Source: Candidatus Leptofilum proximum
GTDB taxonomy: Bacteria > Chloroflexota > Anaerolineae > Promineifilales > Promineifilaceae
Length of the DNA stretch: 64,000 nt
Reading direction: 5' to 3'
Assembly (NCBI GenBank): GCA_016710325.1
Contig: JADJXK010000001.1
Coordinates: forward strand, 992,001 to 1,056,000
How positions within the stretch are numbered: position 1 is the stretch's first letter; each line of letters begins with the position of its first letter. Positions 18,593 through 27,223 of this stretch are shown piece by piece. The notes under the pieces are model-generated. The model saw only the letters and a program-made list of their open reading frames with translations. It had not been told where the DNA came from and did no database searches. A program made the position numbers and the translations under genes.

Positions 18593-18651
18593 GGGGATTG
18601 GAGATTAGAGGCTGGAGATTGTTAATCTCTAATCTCCAATCTCCAGTCTCC
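18593..18651. repeat. Inverted repeat, GGAGATTGGAGATT family (copy 1)
   Basis: GGAGATT words on the left mirror AATCTCC words on the right. It fills the queA-PrsW gap and, if the most upstream TTG were used, would add the peptide ISNLQSPVS to PrsW. Relatives: 44704-44757 and, inside a gene, 38370-38398. Confidence 0.8.
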
Positions 18652-18666
18652 ATTAAGGATTTCTTC

Positions 18667-19668
18667 TTGTCAGAAACGGCCGTACTCCTCTTCTCCACGC
18701 TTGCTGCTATCGTACCCACGATGCTGTACGTGGGCATCATCTACTGGGTGGATCGCTACGAGAAGGAACCGTGGTGGCTGCTAACGGCCGCTTTTTTGTG
18801 GGGCGCTGTGCCCGGTATCCTGATTGCCTTTTTTTTCAACACGCTGCTCAGTGCGCCGCTGCTGCTCATTTTGGGCGATGAATTAGGCATGGCGGTGGCG
18901 CCCTCGCTCATCGGGCCGCCGGTGGAAGAATCCGTGAAGGGATTGGCCCTGGTCGCTATTTTCATCTTCTGGCGCAGCGAGATCGACAGCCCACTGGACG
19001 GCATCATCTACGGCGCCATTGTCGGGATGGGTTTTGCCATGGTTGAGAATGTGTTCTACTTTGTGGAAACATACAGCCAGGGCGGAATTGAAGCGTGGGG
19101 AGCAAACGTGGTGCTGCGGGCGGTGGTTTTTGGCCTGAACCATGCCCTGTTTAGCAGCTTTACCGGTCTGGGCATTGCCACGGCGCGACTGACTACCAAG
19201 CAAGGGCTGAAGCTGCTGCTGCCGGTGCTGGGGTGGGGAACGGCCGTATTCCTCCACTTTCTGCACAATTTTACGGTCACCCTGGGTGACCTCTTCATCT
19301 TTGTAGCGCTGCTGTTTGATTGGGGCGGGGTCTGGCTGGTGCTGGTCATTATCCTGGGGGCGGTACTGCAAGAGCGGCGCTGGCTGCGCCAATATTTAGC
19401 CGAGGAAGTGGCCCTGGGCACGCTCACGGCCAACCAGTTCCTCCGGGCCAGTTCAGGCCGCAAGCGCACCGCTTACCTCGTGAACACCCTGCTGGAGCGA
19501 GGGTATCGCGCCAACCGGCAGGCGGCGTACTTCTTCTTGCAGTGCAGTCATCTGGCTTACACCAAACATCACTGGAAGCTGTTCCAGGACGAGAAATCGG
19601 CACAGGAGATCCTCAAGCTGCGCCGGGAAATCCAGAGGCTGGCCAGTGAGTTTTATTTGACAAGGTGA
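18667..19668 (+). CDS. PrsW family intramembrane metalloprotease
   Basis: A polytopic protein of about 333 residues related to PrsW, the site-1 protease for anti-sigma factors in Bacillus. Motifs include PVEESVKG (EExxK), SPLDGIIYGAIVGMGFAMVENVFY and the late HALFSS and FLHFLHN segments; the family's Glu and His metal ligands are all present. Eight or so membrane helices are visible; the C-terminal ~90 residues are soluble and helical. I place the start at TTG 18667 after AAGGA, just downstream of an inverted repeat; a TTG at 18598 would translate the repeat. The stop codon lies inside the direct-repeat tract that follows. The substrate is unknown; no anti-sigma gene is adjacent. Confidence 0.85.
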   Translation: MSETAVLLFSTLAAIVPTMLYVGIIYWVDRYEKEPWWLLTAAFLWGAVPGILIAFFFNTLLSAPLLLILGDELGMAVAPSLIGPPVEESVKGLALVAIFIFWRSEIDSPLDGIIYGAIVGMGFAMVENVFYFVETYSQGGIEAWGANVVLRAVVFGLNHALFSSFTGLGIATARLTTKQGLKLLLPVLGWGTAVFLHFLHNFTVTLGDLFIFVALLFDWGGVWLVLVIILGAVLQERRWLRQYLAEEVALGTLTANQFLRASSGRKRTAYLVNTLLERGYRANRQAAYFFLQCSHLAYTKHHWKLFQDEKSAQEILKLRREIQRLASEFYLTR

Positions 19669-19706
19669 CAAGGTGACAGGGTGACAAGGTGACAGGGTGA
19701 CAGGGT
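19658..19706. repeat. Direct-repeat tract GGTGACAAGGTGACAG
   Basis: About six tandem copies of GGTGACA[A/G], beginning inside the last codons of the PrsW gene. A second tract of the same type is at 52734-52774. Confidence 0.8.
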
Positions 19707-19753
19707 GATTAAAGAGCACATCATGTCCTTTGTCAGTTTGTATGCATGAAAAA

Positions 19754-19819
19754 CACCGCAGAGGTGGCGGAGAGCGCTGAAGCTTTTCTGCCTCAGTGCC
19801 CTCGGCGCACTCTGCGGTG
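19754..19819. repeat. Inverted repeat, CACCGCAGAG family
   Basis: Arms CACCGCAGAG and CTCTGCGGTG with imperfect internal pairing, between the convergent PrsW and DUF4342 genes. Confidence 0.75.
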
Positions 19820-19845
19820 CCAGGAAAGAGGGTGGGGGAACCGCG

Positions 19846-20214
19846 TTACTCGGTGGCGAGGGTGGGTTCCGCTTCTTTTTCGGCGACGCGCTCGACGGTG
19901 ATGGTGCAGTCGATCATCAGGGCGCTCACCACGGCAACGGCGGCAATAAACGGCGCCCAGAGGATGCCCAGGGCGATGCCAGGCAGGCCCACGGCCAGCG
20001 GCAGCGAGAGGTGAATGTTGCGGGCCTCATTTTTAACGACGACGCGGCGAACGGCCGTTTCGTGCATCAGCTTTTTGACCATGTTCACCAGGTCCTCACC
20101 GGCGGCAACAAACTCCTCCGTCCAGGATTCACTAGCTTCTTCCGCTACATCTTCTTCATTGATAACAACTTCTTCAGCCATTTCGTCCTCGTGCATTTCA
20201 TCTTTCTTTGCCAT
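19846..20214 (-). CDS. DUF4342 domain protein
   Basis: A 122-residue protein. The acidic N-terminus (about 1-28) leads into a DUF4342 domain: WTEEFVAAGEDLVNMVKKLMHE, then VRRVVVKNEARNIHLSLPL, then a hydrophobic segment (about 73-100) that is probably one or two membrane helices. Function is not known for the family. AAGGAG lies at good distance from the ATG. It follows a small membrane-protein gene on the same strand with about 60 bases between them, containing half of a GGTAATCGG-type repeat. Confidence 0.75.
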   Translation of the reverse strand: MAKKDEMHEDEMAEEVVINEEDVAEEASESWTEEFVAAGEDLVNMVKKLMHETAVRRVVVKNEARNIHLSLPLAVGLPGIALGILWAPFIAAVAVVSALMIDCTITVERVAEKEAEPTLATE

Positions 20215-20254
20215 GAAAATACTCCTTTGTGTTTGCGCGGTAAGAAACCGCGGC

Positions 20255-20288
20255 CACTGATTACTGAATACCGATTACTGCTTACCGT
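20255..20288. repeat. Half copy of the CGGTAATCGGT repeat family
   Basis: Words TGATTACTG, CCGATTACTG and CTTACCGTT in series match the right arm of the repeats at 4497, 40546 and 44116. Confidence 0.5.
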
Positions 20289-20832
20289 TCCGCCGTTCTT
20301 TGACCAACAGATAGATGCCAAAGGCAATTACCCCCAGCGGCAGCAGCGGATTAAAACTGCCAAAAACGATGAGCTCAAAGAAAACGGTGAAACCCATCGC
20401 CACCAGCACCATGAGCCGCATGAAGTTGTACCCCGTGTGGTGTACTCGATGCTCCGGCTCGAAGCGTTTCATGTACATGAGCCCCCAGGCCACCGAAGCA
20501 AAAATCAGCGGCCAGCTGTAGGCCCACGCTTCAAAATGGTTGGTCAGGTTCATGATAAACAGCAGCGTGCCGATGGTAATAAACATGGCGCCGGGAACAG
20601 CCAAAAAAGACAACGATTTCGGCCGGTCAGGCGTGCTGCTGTAGGCGGGCCATAACAGCATCAGGCCGGGCGCTATCACAAATCCCGGCCACAACACGTT
20701 GATGAGATGAAAGTTGAACAGACTGCTAAGCAGCAATACTACACCAATAGCGATGACACCATAAGCTGGCAGCGCCTGCCGCCGTTGGAGCTTGCCTGCT
20801 TCTTCAATCTTTAACACAGAATCTTCTGACAT
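20275..20832 (-). CDS. Small multi-pass membrane protein
   Basis: A 185-residue protein with about five hydrophobic segments (near residues 22-40, 46-62, 76-96, 105-120 and 143-178) and short basic loops. I recognise no named family. The ribosome site AAGGAGAG is strong. It is upstream of DUF4342 in the same direction, so the two may form a small membrane-protein operon. The last codons overlap the half repeat at 20255-20288. Confidence 0.7.
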   Translation of the reverse strand: MSEDSVLKIEEAGKLQRRQALPAYGVIAIGVVLLLSSLFNFHLINVLWPGFVIAPGLMLLWPAYSSTPDRPKSLSFLAVPGAMFITIGTLLFIMNLTNHFEAWAYSWPLIFASVAWGLMYMKRFEPEHRVHHTGYNFMRLMVLVAMGFTVFFELIVFGSFNPLLPLGVIAFGIYLLVKERRNGKQ

Positions 20833-20946
20833 TTCTCACTCTCCTTGTCTTGAGCTTGATATGCCAGCTTTACGCAGGGTACCAGGGTGAGTTGCGTGAC
20901 AGAAGCTTTTTTAAGCCAGACTTATGAGACCTACACATTCTCTACA

Positions 20947-20990
20947 CAAAAATGGCGGGTCCACCTGAATCGGTGGACCCGCCATTTTTT
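20947..20990. terminator. Bidirectional terminator next to the fasciclin gene
   Basis: AATGGCGGGTCCACC pairs perfectly with GGTGGACCCGCCATT across a six-base loop, flanked by an A-run and a T-run. It lies 20 bases beyond the stop of the minus-strand fasciclin gene and would stop that transcript. Confidence 0.92.
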
Positions 20991-21009
20991 ACTTAAGTTT
21001 GTTTAACGG

Positions 21010-22002
21010 TTAGGGGGTTAAGACGGTATTCACAGCGTGGACAACACCGTTGGCAGCAACAATGTTAAAGGTCGCCACCGGTGTGCCGTTGAGCGAGACG
21101 TTCTGGCTGGCGTCTGTACTCACAATGACTGGCCGCCCTTCCAGCGTGGGAATAAAGTGGTCATTGGCAATCTGGTTAATGCTCAGCGAATCACCGACGA
21201 TGTGGTAAGACAGAATTGCTTCTCGCGTTTGCGCATCGTTCATCAGCTGGTCCATCAGCTCATCAGAAAGTTTCTCGAACGCAGCGTCCGTTGGTGCAAA
21301 GATAGTGTAGCTCTGCGCCGGGTTGTCCAGATCTATGTTCAGATCGGTCATTTGCAGCAGGGAGAGGAAGGTGGTGAAACGGCCGTCGTCCGCCAGGACC
21401 GTGTTCAAAGTATCCTCACGCGAACCCTGATTTGAAGTAAATATTGAATTTACCGGGGGCAGGAGCACAGTATCAATAATGTGCAGCGTCCCGTTGCTTG
21501 CCTGAATGTCTGTGGTGGTAAAACCACTGGTATCGTTCAGCACAATGCTGCCAGCTTCCACATTGATGTTTACCTGATCACCCATCAGCGTGGGCAGCGT
21601 ACTGCGGTTGGCCACGGCCGAACCGTTGTAATTGCCGTTTACAATGTGGTACAGCAGAATGTCAGTCACCGATACATCGGCATTGGCTGCCACTGTTTCC
21701 AGGTTGGCCAGCGCCTCGTCAGTCGGGGCAAAGACAGTAAACGGGCCATCATTATTCAGGTTATCGGCCAGGCCCGCCGCCTGCACCAACGTCTCAAAGT
21801 CGTTCAGCTGGTCGTGGTTGCGAATCACAGCCATGAGCGATTGACTTTGCGTTTGAGTTTCGGTCTGAGTTTGGGTGTTGTTATCGGTATCGTCGTCGGT
21901 ATCGTCGGTTTGGGCCGCAACCGAACTAAAGGTGCCAGCAAAAGCCAGCCCGATAAGCAGAACAGCGGTTAGTAAGGTGAGCCAAAACTTTCTTTTATTC
22001 AT
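21010..22002 (-). CDS. Secreted protein with two fasciclin (FAS1) domains
   Basis: A 330-residue exported adhesion-type protein. A signal peptide (about 1-31) is followed by a low-complexity D/T/Q tract (TDDTDD to TQTETQTQ). Two FAS1 domains follow, each with a TVFAPTDEA/TIFAPTDAAF H1 motif and a YHIV/LLYHIV H2 motif, ending in HAVNTVLTP. FAS1 modules mediate cell-surface and matrix adhesion. The start was placed at the second in-frame ATG (22002): AAAGGAG is seven bases upstream of it, while the first ATG overlaps that site. There is no membrane anchor at the C-terminus. Confidence 0.92.
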   Translation of the reverse strand: MNKRKFWLTLLTAVLLIGLAFAGTFSSVAAQTDDTDDDTDNNTQTQTETQTQSQSLMAVIRNHDQLNDFETLVQAAGLADNLNNDGPFTVFAPTDEALANLETVAANADVSVTDILLYHIVNGNYNGSAVANRSTLPTLMGDQVNINVEAGSIVLNDTSGFTTTDIQASNGTLHIIDTVLLPPVNSIFTSNQGSREDTLNTVLADDGRFTTFLSLLQMTDLNIDLDNPAQSYTIFAPTDAAFEKLSDELMDQLMNDAQTREAILSYHIVGDSLSINQIANDHFIPTLEGRPVIVSTDASQNVSLNGTPVATFNIVAANGVVHAVNTVLTP

Positions 22003-22034
22003 AATCATACTCCTTTACACAGTTTCCTTTTTCA

Positions 22035-22088
22035 ATGCTTGCAGGGTGTGGCAACGGCCGTCTCGGCCTGCTGACGGACTGCAAGCAT
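22035..22088. repeat. Inverted repeat in the divergent fasciclin/lactonase region
   Basis: Ten-base perfect arms (ATGCTTGCAG/CTGCAAGCAT) enclose an ACGGCCGT site. It lies in the fasciclin 5' leader. The rest of the 22003-22355 gap is AT-rich, with a short dyad near 22140-22165 (GAGGTA-TGAAT-TACCT), and must carry two divergent promoters that I cannot place with confidence. Confidence 0.6.
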
Positions 22089-22355
22089 CCTTATAATAAC
22101 AACCGCGTGTCAAGAAAATTTGTGCCTGGATATAGAATTGAGGTATGAATTACCTATATCTATCACCTAAGAATGATCATTAGAAAAACACAGCTTTAAG
22201 CAGTTTGGCTCGTCTTAATTCTCTTGTAAACAATGTTAAGAAAACCGTAACGTAGCTGAAATCTGCTGGTAATGCCGCTCCTTTAACTTGTGCGCTGTTG
22301 CTTCAGAACTCAGGGGCAGCCCAAGGAAGTCCCAAAATAAAAGGAGATGCATCTC

Positions 22356-23519
22356 ATGCAAATTGCTCAATTTTTTTCCAGAAAACCTTCTGTTCAACGC
22401 ACCAGGCTTCGTTTCTTTTCCCTTTTCCTGCTGTTAACTTTGCTCATTTTGGGCGGCAGCGGGCAGGTCTTTGCCCGGGGCAACAATGCCACGGCCGTTT
22501 ACGTGATGAACAATGACGCCACTGCCAACGCCGTCCTCGTGTTTGAACGCGCGGCCGACGGCACGCTCACCGAAGCCGGATCGTACCCAACGGGCGGCGC
22601 AGGCACCGGCGGAGGCCTTGGCTCTCAAGGCGCCCTGGTGCTTAGCGACAACGGCCGTTACCTATTCGCCGTCAACGCAGGCAGCAACGAGGTCTCAGTT
22701 TTTGCCGCCGACGGTACAACGTTGCACCTGGCCGATACCGTGCCTTCCGGCGGTGAAATGCCCATCAGCCTGACCGTTCACGGCCGTATCCTGTATGTGC
22801 TGAACGCGGGTGGCAGCGGCAACATCACCGGCTTCTTCATTCGCAGCAACGGCCGTTTGTCCCCCATTCCCCACGCCACGCAACACCTCAGCAACGATGG
22901 CGTGGGTCCGGCGCCTGGTCCGGCTCAAGTTTCCTTCACACCAGACGGCCGTCAACTGGTCGTTACCGAAAAAGCCAGCAACCTCATTCTTACCTACGAC
23001 GTGCGCCGCTCCGGCCAGGCCACTGAGGCGAACATCACCGCTTCCGAAGGCATGACGCCCTTTGGCTTTGACTTCACCCCGCGCGGCGACCTGATCGTCA
23101 GCGAGGCGTTTGGTGGCGCCACCGATGCCAGCGCCGCTTCCTCCTACAGCTTCAGCCACGGCCAGCTGCAGGTGATCAGCAGCTCGGTACCCACGCACCA
23201 AACGGCCGCTTGCTGGGTCATCGTCACCCCAGACGGCAAATATGCCTACACGACCAACACCGGCAGCAGCTCCGTCTCTGGCTATGCGGTTAGCCGCAAC
23301 GGCAGCATTGAACTGCTGGATGCAGACGGCCGTACCGGCGAAACAGGTGATGGCAGCAGCCCCATCGACGCCATCATCAGCAGCGATGGCCAGACGCTGT
23401 ACGTGCTCAGCGGCGGCACCAACACCGTCACCGCCTTCCACATCGCCCACGACGGCAGCCTGACCAACCTGGGCGACGTGCCGGTTCCGGCGGGTTCCGT
23501 GGGGATTGCGGCCCGGTAA
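22356..23519 (+). CDS. Secreted lactonase-fold seven-bladed beta-propeller protein
   Basis: A 387-residue exported protein. A long signal peptide (about 1-38, LRFFSLFLLLTLLILGG) precedes a propeller of the 6-phosphogluconolactonase/YVTN kind, with repeated blades such as NDATANAVLVFERAADG, DNGRYLFAVNAGSNEVSVF, DGKYAYTTNTGSSSVSGYAV and DGQTLYVLSGGTNTVTAF. Export makes a role in the pentose phosphate pathway unlikely; surface binding or a different lactone substrate is possible. The ATG at 22356 lies nine bases after AAAGGAG, unlike the ATG three codons upstream, which abuts that site. Confidence 0.85.
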   Translation: MQIAQFFSRKPSVQRTRLRFFSLFLLLTLLILGGSGQVFARGNNATAVYVMNNDATANAVLVFERAADGTLTEAGSYPTGGAGTGGGLGSQGALVLSDNGRYLFAVNAGSNEVSVFAADGTTLHLADTVPSGGEMPISLTVHGRILYVLNAGGSGNITGFFIRSNGRLSPIPHATQHLSNDGVGPAPGPAQVSFTPDGRQLVVTEKASNLILTYDVRRSGQATEANITASEGMTPFGFDFTPRGDLIVSEAFGGATDASAASSYSFSHGQLQVISSSVPTHQTAACWVIVTPDGKYAYTTNTGSSSVSGYAVSRNGSIELLDADGRTGETGDGSSPIDAIISSDGQTLYVLSGGTNTVTAFHIAHDGSLTNLGDVPVPAGSVGIAAR

Positions 23520-23576
23520 ACGGGAATCGGTTAGCGGTACGCCGTATTGGTTTGAAAATTAGGAAGTTCTGAAATA

Positions 23577-23620
23577 ACAAAAAGGCGCCTGGTGGAAATC
23601 CATCCGGCGCCTTGTTTTGT
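23577..23620. terminator. Terminator between convergent lactonase and ArsA-like genes
   Basis: ACAAAAAGGCGCC pairs with GGCGCCTTGTTTTGT around a partly paired loop, with A/T runs at both ends; it should stop both transcripts. Confidence 0.8.
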
Positions 23621-23648
23621 TGAATTGGGCTGCGTAAATCGTGGTCTG

Positions 23649-24836
23649 TTAAACCACTTCCACCACCGGCTCTGGCGGCAGGAAGGTGACTTCCAGCACG
23701 CCGTTTTGCAGGCTGCCACTGCCCGCACGCCGCTTGGCCAGGACGGTGGGCAGGATCATTTCTCGCTTAAAGTTGCCAATGGTGATGAACATTTCGTCAC
23801 CCCGCTTGCGCAGCTTCACATCCCCACCGGTCACAAAGGGCATAGGCAGGCGCATGAGGTAACGGCCGTCTGCCTGTTCCACAATCTCTTGCAGCGCGCC
23901 GCGATAAAAGACGTCACCCGGATCGGTCTCGCCAAAACAGTCGTGCGCCAGTTGGGAAAGCGGCTCAATACCGACGACCTCATGGGCGTAGTACGGCGCG
24001 CGCCACAGAGGCAGCGGCTTGAAGTTGTTCTCGATCATCTCCAGGTACTTGGCTTGCAGTTCGCGCCGCTGGGCGTAAAACGGCCCTTCCTCGGCGGATT
24101 CCGGCAGGATACGGTTGATGATCACGCTGTCCACCGGGTAGTTGAACAGGCTGAGGTAGCTCACGGCGCGCTCGGCCTCGCGCACCACCATTTTTTCCGG
24201 CTGCAGCACCACGCGGTAGCTGCTGATGTCGGGATTACTCAGGGTTTCGCGCAGTTCGCCCGTGGCCGCGTCCAGTTTTTCCAGCGCTTCCAACACCTCT
24301 GCCGGACCCTGGAGCAGGCGGCTGGCAAACGGCCGTAACGCTTTCACCACGGCACTCCGGCCCCGGCTGAGATGGCCCGCATACCAACGAAAGGTGTCTG
24401 GCATGGTTAGCAAACGAATCGTTTCGCCGGTGGGCGCCGCGTCGATTATGACGCGGTCGAAGTTACGTTCTTTGGCCTGCTTGTTGATGTGCAGCAGGCT
24501 CACAATCTCATCCATGCCAGGGAAAGCAGACAGCTCGTCGGCGACGACATTGTTCACCTTGTTGCCGTCGCGCAGCATGCCAGAGACAAACTCTTGCAGG
24601 GTGCCCCAATAGTTGTGGATGTCGGCCACTACGCTGATTTCCTGCGCCCACAGGTTGGGCGCCACTTCGACCGGGGTAGCGGCCAGGGGCACATTGAGGG
24701 AATCGGCTAAACTGTGGGCGATGTCGGTGCTGGCGACCAGGGTTTTGTAACCTAGTTCGGCACTGCGAACGGCCGTAGCCGCCGCCACCGTCGTTTTACC
24801 CACCCCGCCTTTCCCCAGATACAAAATGATACGCAT
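23649..24836 (-). CDS. ArsA/Get3-family ATPase with HSP20-like tail
   Basis: A 395-residue SIMIBI-class ATPase. The deviant Walker A KGGVGKTT (about 9-16), switch I segment STDIAHSLAD and the RVIIDAAPTGETIRLLTMP switch II region are those of the ArsA/Get3 family. The C-terminal ~65 residues (from MPFVTGGDVKLRKRGDEMFI) form an HSP20/alpha-crystallin-like domain often fused to bacterial members. Get3 targets tail-anchored membrane proteins in eukaryotes and ArsA drives arsenite export; no arsB or arsR is present here, so a chaperone or targeting role is more likely. It starts at ATG after GGAG and has no operon partner. Confidence 0.88.
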   Translation of the reverse strand: MRIILYLGKGGVGKTTVAAATAVRSAELGYKTLVASTDIAHSLADSLNVPLAATPVEVAPNLWAQEISVVADIHNYWGTLQEFVSGMLRDGNKVNNVVADELSAFPGMDEIVSLLHINKQAKERNFDRVIIDAAPTGETIRLLTMPDTFRWYAGHLSRGRSAVVKALRPFASRLLQGPAEVLEALEKLDAATGELRETLSNPDISSYRVVLQPEKMVVREAERAVSYLSLFNYPVDSVIINRILPESAEEGPFYAQRRELQAKYLEMIENNFKPLPLWRAPYYAHEVVGIEPLSQLAHDCFGETDPGDVFYRGALQEIVEQADGRYLMRLPMPFVTGGDVKLRKRGDEMFITIGNFKREMILPTVLAKRRAGSGSLQNGVLEVTFLPPEPVVEVV

Positions 24837-24895
24837 AGGTTCTCCTGCTGATTCAGTTAGGGATACGCCACATTATACGTCAGTTTGAGGAAGGG

Positions 24896-24984
24896 GTTGC
24901 AAGTGGCAAGTAGCAGGTGGCAAGTGGTGAGTGGATGCTCACGCACACTCGCCCACCTGCACACTCGCCTCCTTGCTTGCTACT
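24896..24984. repeat. Inverted repeat, GGCAAGTGGCAGGTGG family (copy 1)
   Basis: Words GCAAGTGGCAAGTAGCAGG on the left are loosely mirrored by CCACCTGC and TTGCTTGCTACTTACT on the right. It lies between two minus-strand genes. The better-preserved copy is at 39262-39330. Confidence 0.65.
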
Positions 24985-26647
24985 TACTCAATTCCAACGT
25001 CAGATAAATTGAATCAGGATCGTCAGCGGAGAATTCCAGGAAACCTTCAGTATTGTAATAGCCGGTGAGCCCGGCCACGCCAGGGTACTCCACACCACGC
25101 GCCAGCGGTTCAGGCAGGAAGAAATACCCTTTTTGGTCAGTCTCGGCAAAGGCGTAGATTTCGGCGTCGGTGGGGTTGTCCAGCCAGGCGTCCAGGTCGG
25201 TGCCCGGCTGCAGGATGAAGATAACCGCGCCGCTGAGCGGCTTGCCGCTGTCAGCATCCAGGATTTCACCCTCAACGAAAACGCCATCCTGGGGGCCATT
25301 GGTTGTGGTGGTTGTGTTTGAAGTGCCGCTGCCAACGGCCGTTTCCGCCACGCCCACAAACTCTAAATCACCCCCGGCGTAAATTTCCACCGCGTAATTC
25401 CCGTTAGGAATGGGATCGCCATAGTTGTGGAAATAAAGCGGCGTACAGTCGCCTGAAGCGCCTTCGTTCCACTCCAGCACCACGCTGCTGAGCAGCTCAT
25501 CGTCCAGCCACCAGGCCACCAGCACCTGCTCGCCATCTACCATGCCGCTGTACTCGAAGATGGCCACGGCCAGGGTGGTGTTGCTCGGGTAACTTTGCCG
25601 CGTGCCAATGGCGCAGCCATCCTCGTCGCTAAAATCATCGGCCCAGGTGATGTGGGTAAATGTTTCCTGGCCGGTACCGGCCACCACGTACGGGCTGTCG
25701 TACTGGCTGTTGGCCGCGGCCGCTTCCAGCAGCGGCAGCGCATAATTAATCGCCCGCAGCCGGTTGATGGCCCCACCAATCGCCTCCTGCCCAAAGGAGG
25801 GCACACCGATGATCTGCCCGGCCTGGTTTACGCCCAAACCGCCGGAGTTTCCGGGGGAAATGGTAGCATCCGTCTTGATCCAGGCGCGATCGCCCACCCG
25901 GTTCTGGCGCTCGAAACCCGCCACGTTGCCCCGGGTGAAGGTGATCGTTTCGCCACCGGCACCGGGATAACCCAAAATGCGGATTTCATCACCCAGGCTG
26001 ATGGTGTTCGAGTCGCCAACTTCGACATACGGCAAATCGAGCGATGCGGGGTCCAGCGGGTTGCCGTCGATGTCGGCCGTAATTTCAATGACGGCCAGGT
26101 CCAGGGCGCCGTCGGCGGCTGCCAGTTCGGCAACGTACGTCTCGGTGGGCGGCAAATCAGCCGAGGCGCTGAGGGCCACTACCAGCTGGTCTGGCTCTTC
26201 GCCAAAGAGCAGTTCTGGATCGTTGTACAGCGTGGCCAGGCCAGGTGAGAGAGGGGCGGCCACGTGGGCGTTGGTCAGAATGACGCCGTTGGGCGAGATG
26301 ATGGTGCCGGAGCCAGTCCAGATGGTTTGGAGACGGCCGTTAATCACCTGCTTGGCAAAAATCTGAACAGTCGCCGCCTGCAGCCGTTCGATGGGAGCCG
26401 GTTCACCACTGGGCTCCACCTCTGGTTCTGGGGCTGGCTCGGCGGCCACGGGTGTGGCGGCCACGGGTGTGGCTTCGGGTTCCTCAGTCGGTTCAGGTTC
26501 ATCCTCATCCTCATCGTCCCGCTCACGCGACCGGGGCGTGGGTGTGGCTTCCAGCGCCGTCCCTAACTGGCAGGCGAAGGACGTGAAGGAAAAGAGGATC
26601 AGCAGTAAAAAGAGCAGTTGCAAAGGGGAGTTCTGGATTCGTTTCAT
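24980..26647 (-). CDS. DegP-like trypsin-fold protease lipoprotein
   Basis: A 555-residue S1C-type serine protease. The signal peptide ends with a lipobox (TSFAC, Cys26). An acidic/Pro-rich linker (about 35-85) leads to the protease domain with His128 (LTNAHVA), Asp183 (ALDLAVIEI) and Ser268 (SPGNSGGLG). No PDZ domain follows; instead there is a beta-sandwich-like region (about 325-430), a Thr/Asn linker and a carboxypeptidase-regulatory-like domain (FVEGEILDADSGKPLSGAV). The protein should sit on the outer face of the membrane. It is the last gene of a three-gene operon (28083 to 24980), three bases after the preceding gene. Confidence 0.9.
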   Translation of the reverse strand: MKRIQNSPLQLLFLLLILFSFTSFACQLGTALEATPTPRSRERDDEDEDEPEPTEEPEATPVAATPVAAEPAPEPEVEPSGEPAPIERLQAATVQIFAKQVINGRLQTIWTGSGTIISPNGVILTNAHVAAPLSPGLATLYNDPELLFGEEPDQLVVALSASADLPPTETYVAELAAADGALDLAVIEITADIDGNPLDPASLDLPYVEVGDSNTISLGDEIRILGYPGAGGETITFTRGNVAGFERQNRVGDRAWIKTDATISPGNSGGLGVNQAGQIIGVPSFGQEAIGGAINRLRAINYALPLLEAAAANSQYDSPYVVAGTGQETFTHITWADDFSDEDGCAIGTRQSYPSNTTLAVAIFEYSGMVDGEQVLVAWWLDDELLSSVVLEWNEGASGDCTPLYFHNYGDPIPNGNYAVEIYAGGDLEFVGVAETAVGSGTSNTTTTTNGPQDGVFVEGEILDADSGKPLSGAVIFILQPGTDLDAWLDNPTDAEIYAFAETDQKGYFFLPEPLARGVEYPGVAGLTGYYNTEGFLEFSADDPDSIYLTLELSK

Positions 26648-26650
26648 TCC

Positions 26651-27223
26651 TTACTCTCCTGGATGGTAGGTAACAGATTGGACAAATTGTTGAAAGGCGG
26701 GCAGCGCACCAGCAAAGTGTTCGCTGTGGGCTTCCAGCGACAGCACCATCACTTCATCGGCCTGAACAAAGTAGTAATCCAGCCCCTCGACGACGTGCGG
26801 CAAGCCGGGCGAATCGAGATCGACGCGAGCAAAGCTCACCTTGTAGCCGTCCTGCCCGGCAAACACAATGGGTTCGGCGGTTAACAGGCGGTAGGTGTTG
26901 TCCAGGCGGGCGCGGGCCAGGATGCGGTTTTCGGCCACCGCATCCAGTTCACCGGTAGCCGGAACCAGGCTGACGCGGTACAGCTCGTCCAGTGCCAGGG
27001 GATTACGCGCCAGGAAGGCAAGGTCACCGACGCCTTCCTGCACCAACCACCCTTCGGGCACGTCAGCGGTGAAGCCAGCCAGGTCGAGGGTGCGGGTGGC
27101 GTTTTGCACGGCCGTTTTCACCCACCAGCCCAGCAGCAAAGCCACCAGCAGCAGGAGAATGGTCAAAACGGCCGAACGCCGTTCGTAAGTCAGTTGCGGT
27201 TGCGGTATGCTCACAGGGGTCAT
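26651..27223 (-). CDS. Single-pass membrane protein of unknown function
   Basis: A 190-residue protein with one N-terminal transmembrane helix (about 18-38) and an extracytoplasmic alpha/beta domain (FTADVPEGWLVQEG to FQQFVQSVTY), reminiscent of PsbP/DUF1795-type folds, but the family is uncertain. Its ATG overlaps the TGA of the upstream PrsW-like gene by one base (TGATG), and the protease gene follows three bases later. The tight packing suggests the three products work together in the envelope. Confidence 0.7.
   Translation of the reverse strand: MTPVSIPQPQLTYERRSAVLTILLLLVALLLGWWVKTAVQNATRTLDLAGFTADVPEGWLVQEGVGDLAFLARNPLALDELYRVSLVPATGELDAVAENRILARARLDNTYRLLTAEPIVFAGQDGYKVSFARVDLDSPGLPHVVEGLDYYFVQADEVMVLSLEAHSEHFAGALPAFQQFVQSVTYHPGE

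Noticed and set aside
19658..19706. Possible CRISPR or tandem-repeat array
   Set aside because: The units are 8-16 bases, contiguous and without spacers; no cas gene is present. The tracts at 52734 and 24896 were rejected for the same reason.
23649..24836. Arsenite efflux ATPase ArsA
   Set aside because: No arsB, arsD or arsR nearby and an HSP20-like tail is present, so the more general ArsA/Get3 label was kept.
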